NCBI RefSeq assembly: GCF_023566315.1 | Contig: NZ_JAKNSU010000001.1 | Length of the DNA: 64,000 bases | Direction: 5' to 3' (one strand) | Origin: Edwardiiplasma whartonense | Lineage (GTDB): Bacteria > Bacillota_I > Bacilli_A > Mycoplasmatales > Mycoplasmataceae | Shown here: positions 1 to 10,382 of the stretch, piece by piece | Position numbering within the stretch: the stretch's first letter is position 1 | Layout of the letters: every line of letters starts with the position of its first letter | Notes under the pieces: generated by a model | The model's database searches: none | What the model was told of the DNA's origin: nothing | Seen by the model: the letters and a program-made list of their open reading frames with translations, nothing else | Made by a program: the position numbers and the translations under genes

Positions 1-1020
1 GTTTAACAAAGTCATTTTTAATCCCAAAGCACTAAAGGCTTTGAGTAAACAAGCAACACCTTGGATCATACTACCAAAAGAGGGTGAAGTTGTACTTGTT
101 TGTCCCAACATCGTCCCAAAACTTTGTCCAGCAGTAATCAATTGGGCTTGAATTGTACTGCTCTCATTTGTATAAGTGAGCATTTGGTAATCGCTTTGTT
201 TGAACAAAGCCATACTATTAACTAATTCAATTCAAAAAATGCTGCTCAAATCACTAATTTGATAAGTGCTAAAATCAAAGTTAATTCCCTGAGCAAGAAT
301 GGTAAAAAAACCATCAATTGTTGTTTGCTTTAAAAGTGGACGCAACAAATTGATTAACCTTAACTGGGTATCACTTACTTCAAGAGTAGCAAGTTTATCG
401 ATTCCCAAAGGAAGTCCATCAGCAATAGTAGTTAAGTTTAAACTTTGAAGAATTTGGATTAATTTTCCACTATTATTCACCATGTTTGGGGGAAAATTAC
501 CCAAGAAACCATTAATTGTACTTATGAGGTCTCCAAGCAGAGGAATATTACTTAACCCAGACAATTTATCAAGAATTCCTGATAATCCACTTGGTAACAA
601 ACTATTAAACCCACTTAAAAGCAAGTTAAAAATTCCACCCTGATCACCCAAACTACCATCTAAAGTAATGTTGTTACTATAACTGGCGTCATTTAGATTA
701 GTTGAACCAAAATAAGTTTCAAAAACATTGCCAATTGTCTTCTTAGCATCACGATTCAACTTGGTTAAATCTTGAGCATTTTGTGACAAAGAATAACTTT
801 TATAAGCAGAATCACTAATTTTATACTCGTTATCCAAGATTAAAGTCCGCATACGTGCTAGGATAGATTGTTGAATTTCAATTTTTTGTTCACTTAAAGG
901 AACTTGGATTTCATCTTGATAGTTGGGGTTGATTTGACCACCAACCCCACAAGCAACAACCGTAGTTGTTGTAATCAGAGTTAAACCAACCACTTGTAAT
1001 AACAATAATAACTTTTTCAT
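1..1020 (-). CDS. Lipoprotein, first of three paralogs (3' end outside window)
   Basis: Secreted, membrane-anchored lipoprotein of unknown function. The start is the ATG at 1020, 8 bases after AAAGGAG; an in-frame TTG just upstream is less likely. Residues 1-25 are a lipoprotein signal: Lys-Lys, a hydrophobic stretch and the lipobox VVACG, so Cys is the expected acylation site. The rest is rich in Leu, Ser, Gly and Asn, with Ile/Leu helices and no recognised domain. The frame passes through a TGA at 232-234 (Trp) and runs off the left edge, so the C-terminus is missing. It starts 15 bases after the stop of the next paralog, so the three genes probably form one operon. Confidence 0.85.
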
Positions 1021-1035
1021 CAACTCTTCTCCTTT

Positions 1036-3402
1036 CTAAACTAAACGGACTAACTTTTTAAAGGAAAACTTTTCATTAGCGTTCACTCGAGCAAAAGTTA
1101 TTTGGTATTGCGCATTAATTGCTTTAATCGCAATTGCTCCCAAATTATAATCATTACCAGTATAAATTAAATTATAAGTTTGGTTTAATAAAACCTCAGG
1201 ATTGGTAGGATCATAATTAGAGATCACTTTTTCTACAACTCAACTAGCGTTAAGAACCTGGTTAAGAACAAAATCACGATAATCAGTTCCATTTAATAAA
1301 TCACCTAGTATTCGACCAATTCCCGAACTAAGGGCTCAATGGTTAGCAGGATCAGCACTTCTTAAAGTATTAAGATTAAGCAACTCTCCCTTACCATCAT
1401 TTGCACTGGGAATGGAATTAGCTTTGAGAGTTGGTGAAAAGCAATAAACAAGTTGACCTAACAATGATTGGGAATAAACATAAGGTTCACTTTGACTTAA
1501 ATCATAACCTAAGAAGGGTAAAATTTCGGGTAAATCATTTAAATGACTAACCACTTGGTGAACCACGGATTGGTCACTACTAGTGGTGGTGTCAGTAATA
1601 AAGTTCTTTTCAAACAAGAGTTTCATCATTGTTTGAATATTATCAACAGGAATAATGTTTCCTATCTGATCACTGATGTTTTCATTTTGAATTGCTAAAT
1701 CACTAACAATTCGACTAATCATTCCATCAAAGGTTAAATCACTTAATCTTCCTAAATCAAGATTACTACTAAAAAAAACAAGCATTAAATTCCGGACTAA
1801 CAACTGGTTAAAAATTAAGTGAAAGTTTAAGTGATCAACACCAAATAAAAAGTTTAAAGGATCAAGATTAGCACCAAAGAGCGCAACCAAATCATTTCAA
1901 TTTCCTTGATAAAGTTGAGTTCAAGGTTCATTAAGGAAGTTTTGAGCAGCAGTGGTATCTAATCATTTAATGAGGTTTCTTCAATTGTCAGGCAACAATG
2001 ACAAAAAAGGCTTTAACAGTTCTTTAAGATCGTCGCTAAGAATCTTACTTGGGGTTGCTGGAGTATTGTTAAATAATGGAACTAATAAGTAGGTCACAAA
2101 ATTTTGAAAAAGTGGATTAAATAAATCTGGATTTAAGGCAAGGATTGCCCCAATAGTAGGGTTATAGGCATTAACAAGGTCAAGAATAGTTTGTTTTAAA
2201 TAACTAAATTCATAGCCTCCAGATGCTAAGAAAATATTTAGGAGTTTTAAAATTCGATACCCGTTTTCTTCTTCATTTTTATCATTAAAAAAATAACCAA
2301 GCTTACTTAATAAATACTCTAAATGTAAACCTTTTTCACTAATAGCTTGATCACTAACTTTTTTAGTTTTAATTATTGCTAAATAATCAACATTTGTAAT
2401 TGTAGTGCTAAAAAGGTGGGTACCATCAACAATGACAAAATCATCATTTAAACATTCATCATAAAGACTTAGCAATACTTCTAAAATTTTTAAGGTTTTT
2501 CCTAAATAAAAAAGCATTCCACCACTTTGAACAGCATAATCACTTGGTGGTGTTATCCCCACGCCTTTTTTGAAAACAAAACTAAAAAAGTTTTGCATTG
2601 CTTGATCATAATTATCACTCATTAATGCTTGGGGATTATAAGTATTAACTGTCGTGTTATCAGGAAGTGTAGTGGGAGTGATTAGTGAAGTAAAACTATC
2701 AGGATACATCGCATAACCGATTAAAGAAGTCAAAGAAACTAAAAAACTACTTTGTAGTTCTGCCACAGTCAAATCAGCAAGTTCGCTTAAATCGGTTGCT
2801 TGGTTAAAATTAGTTAAACCATTATCAAGTTGTTGACTTTCATATCAATTGGTTAAAGTCGTAGCAATACTATCAGCACTCGTTGCAGGATCGATTAACA
2901 AGTTTTGTTGACCAATTAAATTAATAATTGTTGGTAAAGAAGCTAAATATTGTTCTAAGGGGAAGGTGTTCAAACCTCCAGGAAGCGAAGCAATTAAAGC
3001 TTTGTATTTGTCTAAAAAAGCTAAAATAGGACTGGTTTGGCTATCACCCTGATTTAAAATCATTTCAACTAATTGAGTAAGTAATTCTCCATCGCTTCCT
3101 TTAACCCCATTCACCTGCACATCAATTAAATTAGCTTGACTCAAAGTATTAGCATTAAAGTAGTTTTTATCAACATAATAATTATCCAAAGTGGTGGTGG
3201 TTTTAGTTAAATCCAAACCATAAGCATCAGCTAAAACATAACCTTGCACTTGTTGAAGAGATTCGGTGCGAATATCTTTAACTGTTTGACTTTCCTTACC
3301 CTCAACAACTGGTTGGTGAGGATTACTTCCACAAGCAATTACACTACTAATCATTGTGCTAGTTAGACCTAAAGCACTAAAGATCACAAGAAATTTGCGC
3401 AT
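1036..3402 (-). CDS. Large lipoprotein, second paralog (788 aa)
   Basis: Surface lipoprotein of unknown function. The signal peptide is followed by the lipobox SVIACGS near residues 21-27. Four fragments at 2845-3402, 1981-2772, 1336-1890 and 1036-1227 share one frame and are separated only by TGA Trp codons; I read through 2773-2844 and found no other stop. The start ATG at 3402 follows AAGAAGGTGAG. The C-terminal half shares a block with the 3424-6066 gene: an LFSxT motif, then KVSD, a GLxLxYL segment and a Leu-rich helix. It ends in TAG. The 21-base gap from the upstream paralog suggests co-transcription. Confidence 0.85.
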
Positions 3403-3423
3403 CTTCTCACCTTCTTTCTTTTA

Positions 3424-6066
3424 TTAATTATTTAAAATCCTATCATTGATAATAGAATCAAAGTGAAATACTTCAGTATTACTATTTCGTGAAATTTCAA
3501 ACCAGTATGTGGTTTGAGAGTTATTTAACGGATTGGTAAAAATAACTTGATAGCTAAACCCTTTAATTAAAATTTTCCCAGTTTTACTAAAATAAGTAAT
3601 TTTCTTGGGATCATACACCAATTCATAAGCATTCTTAGTTGTCAATAATTGGTAAATCAGTACTGAATAATCAGCAGGATTACTCAATTTATTGAAGACA
3701 TCAAGTAAATCTTTGGCAAACAATTGGTATAAATCAACTCCATAAAGATCATAATTACTAACATTAGCATCACTTAATTGAATTTGTCCGTTTGCAACAA
3801 TATTAGTAATTGCTTTAACTAAATTTGGGAGACTTAACTGGACAAAATCTCCTAAAAAACTATCTTGCTGATAAGTACTATTTCCCATAAAACCTAAATA
3901 CTCTAAAGCATCAGGAACATCTAAAGTTAATGTCCCACTACCATCAGGTGCAAGTCCAAATAATTTGGTTAAAAATTGGGAGATAAGATTGTTTTCACCT
4001 GTATCTTTTCCAATTAAACGTTCAAGCAAATCAACTTCCAACTTAATGTCTTTTTTATTAAAAATTTGTAAAGAATTATTGGGATTGGTACTGTCAATAT
4101 ACAAATTTGCATTCTTAGAATTGTTTGGGTCAAGGTGATTCAAATAATTATGTAATAAGCTAATAAGTTGAGGAAGTGACTTTAAAGTGTAATTATCACC
4201 AAGAGGATTAATCATTCCCGGGCTAAATCCTTTAATGTCAAGTCCTTGTTGGGTTAACCAGTTAAAGATTTGAAATAGGGGTTTGTTGAGTAATGTTAAG
4301 AAATTTTTCTCACCACTACCAAATAACCCATCAAGTACTTTTTGAAAGTTATCTGGTAGTTCGACACCTTGAAACAAACTATTGCCATTCCCACTAAAAA
4401 GAAAGTGAAACATGTTTTTACTATCATCAGGATGATAAGCTAAATTTTTAACCACCTCTTGAAGCGCTGCTAAAACTTGTTTTCAAGGAAATTGGTTTAA
4501 GGAAGGAATCAGGGTTGGCAGTAAAGGAAGAAGATTGTTTATCAAATTGATTAAACCAGAAGCATCATCACCATTAATAAAACCTAAAAAAATCGGTTTT
4601 AAAGTATTAAAGATTGTGCTTTTGATTGCTGGGGTTTTAGTAATAGTTAGAATTGTTTGAGGAGCTAAATTATTTAAATATCCTAATCCTAAACCCACGT
4701 TAAAAAGGTGTTCTAACCAACTTGAATCTTTATCAAAATAATAGGGATCCCCGTTCTGACTAGGGTTAGAAGCATCGTTAAACAAAAGGAATAAGAGTTG
4801 TTCTAAGCGGTCTTCACTAGCTTGATTAAAATTTTGCAATGAACCAAGGAAGTAGTCTAGGTTGGCTACAAAATAGTTTAAGTTCAACCCTTGGTCTTTG
4901 AAGACCGCACTATCACTAACCTTAACATCCTTTAGTTCACTTAAAAAGGTGTAGTTATCTTTAGTTGCTGAAAACAAATGGTTATGATCAACTACTTGAT
5001 AAGATTTCAAAGTATCAAACTGTTGAAAATAAATATTACTAATAATAATGAACTCAAACACTGGTTTTAACAATCCCCCTAAAGCAGTTGGATCACTTAA
5101 GTCAACCATCGTCAAAGCTTGTTGACTAATTACTTGATTTAAAAAAGTAATCAAGAATTTTTCTTGATCATCAATACCTTCCCCAAGGTCAGCTAAATTT
5201 GCATCAGGAGTTAAAACAACTGCTTGTTCTAAAATTTGGGTAATCAAACTGAATAACTTTTGGTTTAAATCTTTAAAAGTTAGGTTATCATCACTTATTT
5301 CTTGAATTGCAGAACTAAGTGCTTGTTGGTACAAAACGTTTGCGTTTGGCAAAAAGGTGCGAAGTTGACTGATTTTATCACCATTCATCACACTATCAAT
5401 CACGTTAATAATTTTTGGCAACCAGGTGGTTAAAATACTACTTAAATCAATATTAAACTGGTCGTTAATTAACTTAACTAATTGTTCAAGAATTAAATTA
5501 ATTCCTTCACCCCCAGATTTAAAAATATCATCAATATTAGTTAAAGTGGCGTTTAAATCCTTCATGTTTCAAAACGGAGAGTTAACTAAATTACCGCTTT
5601 TAATTCAACTCAAAAGTTGACGAAGGTAAGGTTTGAACTGGTCAGGAAGTAAAGACTCAAGACTAGACTCGGTACCAAGATGACCTCCAAGGTGGACGTT
5701 TTTTCCTGTAACAGCACTATTATCAACCACGTTCGCGCCCAAATATTTCTCCATCACATCTTTTAAAATACTAGTAGTGGTCAAAGCTCCATCGTTGGCA
5801 TCATAATTATCAATATTATCTTCAGCACTAAAACCGTTTAAAATTTCTAAGGTCTTGGTTTGATCAATGCCAAACTGGTCATCAAGAATAAGTGACTTTG
5901 CCTTTTGAAAACTAGCACCAACTAAGTTATTCTGACTATTGTTGAAATAAACCAGAGCAGTAGAGAGCGCTTTTTTAACTTGTAACACTCCCCCATAAGC
6001 AAGTACTGTTGAAGTTGAGGTAGTAACCAAAGTTATTGAACCTAAAATTGCTAGTAATTTCTTCAC
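3424..6066 (-). CDS. Lipoprotein-like paralog with missing lipobox Cys (880 aa)
   Basis: Third and most upstream member of the tandem family. I chose the GTG start at 6066 (VKKLLAILGS) because GGAGGG lies just upstream and the hydrophobic signal then begins normally; an ATG at 6081 is also in frame. The signal ends VLAYGG, where the paralogs have ACG. The codon is TAT where TGT would give Cys, so the usual acylation residue is absent. The C-terminal region shares the LFSAT ... KVSD ... GLNLNYF block with its neighbour. Fragments at 5605-6087, 4483-5565 and 3424-4455 are in one frame across TGA. It may be secreted, anchored only by its signal helix, or non-functional. Confidence 0.8.
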
Positions 6067-6112
6067 CTCACTACCCTCCATTAACACATTTTTCTGACTT
6101 GTATCTTTTGGA

Positions 6113-6118
6113 ATTATA
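6113..6118 (-). promoter_or_regulatory. -10 element for the lipoprotein array
   Basis: On the minus strand this reads TATAAT preceded by TGT, an extended -10 pattern, about 47 bases upstream of the GTG start at 6066. No good -35 is visible. It is the only clear promoter between the fructose operon terminator and the array, so it probably drives all three lipoprotein genes. Confidence 0.5.
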
Positions 6119-6170
6119 ACATATCAAAATACATTTATAAGTTTAGTGAAAAAGAAAATGGGACAAAAAA

Positions 6171-6192
6171 TAACCACGATAAATCGTGGTTA
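6171..6192 (-). terminator. Intrinsic terminator of the fructose operon
   Basis: A perfect 9-bp stem (TAACCACGA with TCGTGGTTA) has a 4-base loop and is followed on the minus strand by a T-rich tract. It lies 10 bases after the fruA stop. Confidence 0.8.
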
Positions 6193-6202
6193 AATAATTA
6201 AA

Positions 6203-8293
6203 TTAAGCTTGAGGAAGGGTTAATTTTCCTCTTTTGATATCACGAGATCTTCAAGCACCCATAATTGATCCAGCAATCGCCATACCAATTAATGGTAAAA
6301 GAATATACATTGCAATTCCAAATCCTTTAGCTGCAGCGTTATTACTAAACAAATCAGAAGTTGCCAGAGGAGAGACAAAGATTCCTCCATGTGGAGCTGG
6401 AATTCCAATTTTTAAAGCAGTTGCTAGGATTCCAACAAGTCCCCCCCCAATCATTGAAGAGACATTTACTCGTTTATAATCATCAATCATAAACGGAATC
6501 GCTCCTTCAGTGACAAAAGAAAGTCCCATCACCCAGTTAGCTTTTGCTGAATCACGTTGCTTTTCTGTTCATGCCTTTCTAAAGACTAGAGTTGAAAAGG
6601 CAATTGCTAATGGAGGCATCATTCCTGAAAGCATAACTGCACTCATAATTGGGGCTGTTGTCATGTTTCCTGTATCAGGGTTAATGTTGGCAAAACCACC
6701 ATTCTCTGCAGAAACAATTGATAACGTTCCGACCACATAAGCAATTTTGTTAATTGGTCCACCCATATCAACACAGACCATGATTCCTAAAAATAAACCA
6801 ACCAAGACTAGAAGGTTTTTTTCTGCCATTTTTTGAAGAACTCATTGAACTCCATACATGAAATAACCCAAAGGAATATTCAAAGCAAACATCGCTACTC
6901 CTACTCCTAATAAAGAAAGCAAGGGAATTAAAACAATATCACGTACTCCCATAAAGCCTTTTTTAAAGTTGGCAAAACCTTTTGTTAGACCAAAAACTAG
7001 TAACCCAGCGACAAATGCAGCAGCAATTCCGCCAATAAACCCAGAGTTACTGTGAGTAGCAACATCACTTGGTAGTAGTCTTCCTCAAAGGTTAACCCAA
7101 CCAACGTTGCCATTTCCATAAGCAAAAGCACTATTGTTGGCCAATAGTCCTCCAACCATTCCAGGCATTAATCCTTGAGATCCCACTAAAGCATAAGCCA
7201 CGTAAGCTGCAAAGACTGGCACCATCATATCCATGGCAATCTTTCCAACAGCTGCAAATCACCCTGCTCCTTTGTTTATCGTTCCAAAATTACCCATGTT
7301 AGCAGGATCAGGACTTCCCCCTGCAGCAATGAAATCAATCAGAAAGGCTAACCCTAAGATAATTCCTCCCCCAACTACGAAAGGAAGCATGCGTGAAACT
7401 CCTGCTAATAAAACTCCTTTAAAGTCTTTAAATTTCTTTAGATCCATTTCTCCACTATTGCTACTATCACCAGTTTTGCGAGCTTTAATCACTTTTTTAG
7501 GTTTAGTAGCATAGTTTTCAAGAATCTCTTTGGTGTGATAAATCACATCTTGAGTAGAAGTGTCGATAACTTCTAAATCATTAAACCGGTCTAATCCTTC
7601 TAACTCTTTATCATGAGCAAGAATAATCATCTTAGCATTTTTAATGTCATCAGCAGTTAAGCGGTCTTCAATACCTCTGCGACCTTGGGTTTCAATTTTA
7701 GCAGTTAAGTTTAATTGCTTCGCAGTTTCTAAGATTTTTTCTTGAGCTAGGTAAGTATGAGCGATTCCAGTAGGACACGCTGTAATCCCCACAACATCAT
7801 AACCACTTGAAGTTTGTACTTTATCAACTCCGGTTTTGGTTGGTTGTGACTCAACCAAGATGGATTGTAACTCTTTAAAGTTTTTTGCCAAACGAAACTT
7901 TTCTTGATACTCAGGTTTAACCAGATAACTACTCAAACTACTTAAAGCAGTTAAGTGTTCGTTGCCATCGATTCCATTAGTGGCAATTAAGAAAATAAGA
8001 TCCACTGGTTGATTATCTAAACTCTGTCAATCAATTGGAGTTTTTAACCGTAAAAATCCTAAAGTAGCTTGTTTAACTGTTGGATTTAAAGCGTGAGGAA
8101 TTGCAATTCCATCCCCCATTCCTGTGGAATCTTGCGCTTCACGATCTTGTAAAGCTTTAAGAAATTGATCATAATCATCAACAATTTCTGCTTGTTTAAA
8201 TTTTTGTGCCAAAAAGGCCAAGACATCTGTCTTCGAGCTCAACTCGACATCAAAAAAGGAGGTTTCTTGACGAAACATTTCTTTTAGCGCCAT
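6203..8293 (-). CDS. fruA: PTS fructose-specific EIIABC
   Basis: Membrane permease that imports fructose and phosphorylates it to fructose 1-phosphate with phosphate from HPr. 696 aa. The IIA domain is at residues 1-about 145, with active-site His67 in GIAIPHALN. The IIB domain follows, with the phosphocysteine near residue 173 in GITACPTGIAHTYL. A charged linker leads to the IIC membrane domain (from about residue 285), which ends in a short RGKLTLPQA tail. Several Trp codons in IIC are TGA; all pieces share one frame. The ATG at 8293 lies 2 bases after the fruK stop, so the two genes are translationally linked. The substrate is inferred from IIABC order and the fruK neighbour; mannose-type transport is less likely. 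Confidence 0.93.
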
Positions 8294-8295
8294 AA

Positions 8296-9252
8296 TTAAT
8301 TTCCTTTCTTTGTTATTGTCAATTGTTCGACTTTAATTTGTTCTTTTAATTCCATCACTAAATCTTTAGATCCAATTCACGAACTAAAAGCAGTGGCAGC
8401 TCCACTAGCTGCACCAAACTTTAATATCTCTTCTAAAGCGAGATTTTTACTCATTCCATAGGCAAAACCACCAACCATGCTATCCCCAGCACCAACAGAA
8501 TTAACAAGTTTTCCTTTAGCAGTATTAACTTGATAAACTTCGCCATGCTCACTAAAATAATAACTTCCTTTACTCCCGCGACTAACTAGAATATTTCTTG
8601 CTCCTAAAGCTTGTAATTCTTTAATCATCGCTTCAAGTTGAGTCAAAGTAAGGTTAGGGTTATATTCTTGGTTAAGCATTTGGCAAATTTCTTCAACATT
8701 AGGTTTAATCAAATAAGGATGGGCTTTTAACCCGTACTTAACCCATTGCTTTGAAGAGTCAAGAATAAAAATCGCTTCATGATGGTTAACAATCATGCCA
8801 ATTTGTTCATAAATGTTTTCTGAAACACTGGTAGGAACACTACCACTGGCAATCACCACATCGTGAGGTTGAAGGTGAGTATCTAAATAAGTAAGCAAAT
8901 CTTGGACTAAATTTTGCTCTACTCTACTCCCTTGACCGTTCAACTCGGTTTCTTGATGGTTTTGAAAATCTTTAATTTTAAAATTAGTTCTGCTCTTACC
9001 AGGATAAAAAACAAAATCGTGTTTTAAGTTGATTTGTTTGAACTGTTCTAAAAAGACTTGATTATTATCAAGACCCATTAGTCCAGTTACAACAACATCC
9101 ACACCTAAGTTATTTAATAAAACTCCAACATTAATCCCTTTTCCACCAACAACTTGATAATCATCATCATAGTAATTAGTTTCTCCCAAAACAAAGCCAT
9201 TAGTTTGTAGGATTTGATCAATAGAAGGATTTAGTGTAACTGTATAAAGCAA
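8296..9252 (-). CDS. fruK: 1-phosphofructokinase
   Basis: Cytoplasmic PfkB-family kinase that converts fructose 1-phosphate and ATP to fructose 1,6-bisphosphate, the step after FruA uptake. 318 aa. Family motifs seen are GGKGINVGVLL near residues 38-48 and GAGDSMVGGFAYG in the C-terminal third, the latter holding the catalytic Asp. The start is TTG at 9252, placed 8 bases after AAGGAGG. A TGA at 8377 is Trp; the real end is TAA at 8296, giving about 27 further residues. First gene of the fruK-fruA operon. No fruR-type regulator is present in the window. Confidence 0.93.
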
Positions 9253-9296
9253 GTTTCCAACCTCCTTTACTTTCTATAAAATAGCACTCTGCACTA

Positions 9297-9325
9297 ATAA
9301 TATAGATAGAAAGCGGGTTTTACAA
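9297..9325 (-). promoter_or_regulatory. Promoter of fruK-fruA
   Basis: Minus-strand -35 TTGTAA (9320-9325) and -10 TATTAT (9297-9302) with a 17-base spacer, about 45 bases upstream of the TTG start. I saw no clear operator palindrome. Confidence 0.55.
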
Positions 9326-9370
9326 TTCTGTTTTGTTAATTTATTTGGCGAAATTTTTCAAAAAAAAAGA

Positions 9371-9396
9371 AAAACTCAAACTTTGGTTTGAGTTTT
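9371..9396 (-). terminator. Intrinsic terminator after rpsI
   Basis: A perfect 11-bp stem with a 4-base loop is followed on the minus strand by a long T tract. It lies 10 bases past the rpsI stop. Confidence 0.88.
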
Positions 9397-9405
9397 TGAA
9401 TGAAA

Positions 9406-9801
9406 TTAACGTTTTGAGTATTGTGGCGCTCTTCTCGCTCCACGTAATCCGTATTTTTTACGTTCTTTAATGCGGGCATCACGAGTTAATAACCCCACAG
9501 CACGCAACTGACGACGATAGTCTTCACTAGCCTCTAACAAAGCCCGAGCAATCGCTAATCTAGTTGCTCCAGCCTGTCCAGTAAATCCTCCCCCATCAAC
9601 TGACACCATAATGTCAAAATCTTTTTCAGTTCCAGTAGCTACCAAGGGTTGAGTTAAATCTTGTACTAAAGTCTCATAAGGGAAAAAGTCTAATGCTGGT
9701 TTCCCATTAACAACAATCGCACCTTTCCCAGGAGTAAGAATAACTTGAGCAACAGAAGTTTTACGACGTCCTGTTCCTCGATAAATTACTTTATCTGCCA
9801 T
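9406..9801 (-). CDS. rpsI: 30S ribosomal protein S9
   Basis: Small-subunit head protein whose C-terminal tail reaches the P-site tRNA. 131 aa, the usual length. It starts MADKVIYRGTGRRKTSVAQV and ends with the typical RRAPQYSKR tail. Its ATG overlaps the rplM stop by one base (TAATG), so the two are translationally coupled. The rplM-rpsI pair is a standard bacterial operon. Confidence 0.97.
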   Translation of the reverse strand: MADKVIYRGTGRRKTSVAQVILTPGKGAIVVNGKPALDFFPYETLVQDLTQPLVATGTEKDFDIMVSVDGGGFTGQAGATRLAIARALLEASEDYRRQLRAVGLLTRDARIKERKKYGLRGARRAPQYSKR

Positions 9802-10256
9802 TATTTATTCCCTCCTTTTTGTGTTTCAATCACAAGTGCTTTTGGTTGTTGAGCTTGGTAAGGGTGATTTTCACCAACCAAGACGTGCAATTGACGGAAT
9901 TGGTTGTGACCTTGCACTCCTTTTGGTAACATCAAACGAATTGCTCGCTCTAAGATAAATTCTGGTTTGTTCTTCCGAACACTTGCCACATTACGACGTT
10001 TCAATCCACCAGGATACATTGAGTGGTGGTAGTAATTTTTATCTGATTCTTTTTTACCAGTGAAAATTGCTTTTTCAGCGTTAATGATAATCACGTGATC
10101 ACCATTGTTAATGTGTGGGGTAAAAGTTACTTTATGTTTTCCACGCAAAACCAAGGCTACTTGGGTCGCTAATCTACCAACAGTTTGACCAGCAGCATCA
10201 ACAATGTATCAATCTTTTTTGATGTCAGCGGTTTTAATTAAGGTTGTTTGTTTCAT
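9801..10256 (-). CDS. rplM: 50S ribosomal protein L13
   Basis: Early-assembly large-subunit protein, 151 aa. The start is ATG 10256 (MKQTTLIKTADIKKDWYIVD), found only when TGA is read as Trp at residue 16. The family motifs LRGKHKVTFTPH and KGVQGHN are present. It is preceded by GGAGAG and a good promoter at 10307-10335. Confidence 0.96.
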
Positions 10257-10306
10257 TGCTATTTCTCTCCTTCAACTTGTCCGGGTTAAAAGTGTAAGCA
10301 ATTGTT

Positions 10307-10335
10307 ATTATATGCGGTTTTAATTCCTTTTTCAA
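10307..10335 (-). promoter_or_regulatory. Promoter of rplM-rpsI
   Basis: Minus-strand TTGAAA (10330-10335), a 17-base spacer and TATAAT (10307-10312): a near-consensus sigma-A promoter about 50 bases before the rplM start. Confidence 0.75.
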
Positions 10336-10360
10336 TCAATTTAGTCGCTTAAAATAAAAA

Positions 10361-10380
10361 ACAATCGCCAGATTTATTGT
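10361..10380 (-). terminator. Weak terminator after the FtsX permease
   Basis: A 5-bp stem (ACAAT/ATTGT) with a 10-base loop is followed on the minus strand by TTTTTTATTTT, just past the permease stop. The short stem makes this tentative. Confidence 0.4.
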
Positions 10381-10382
10381 CA

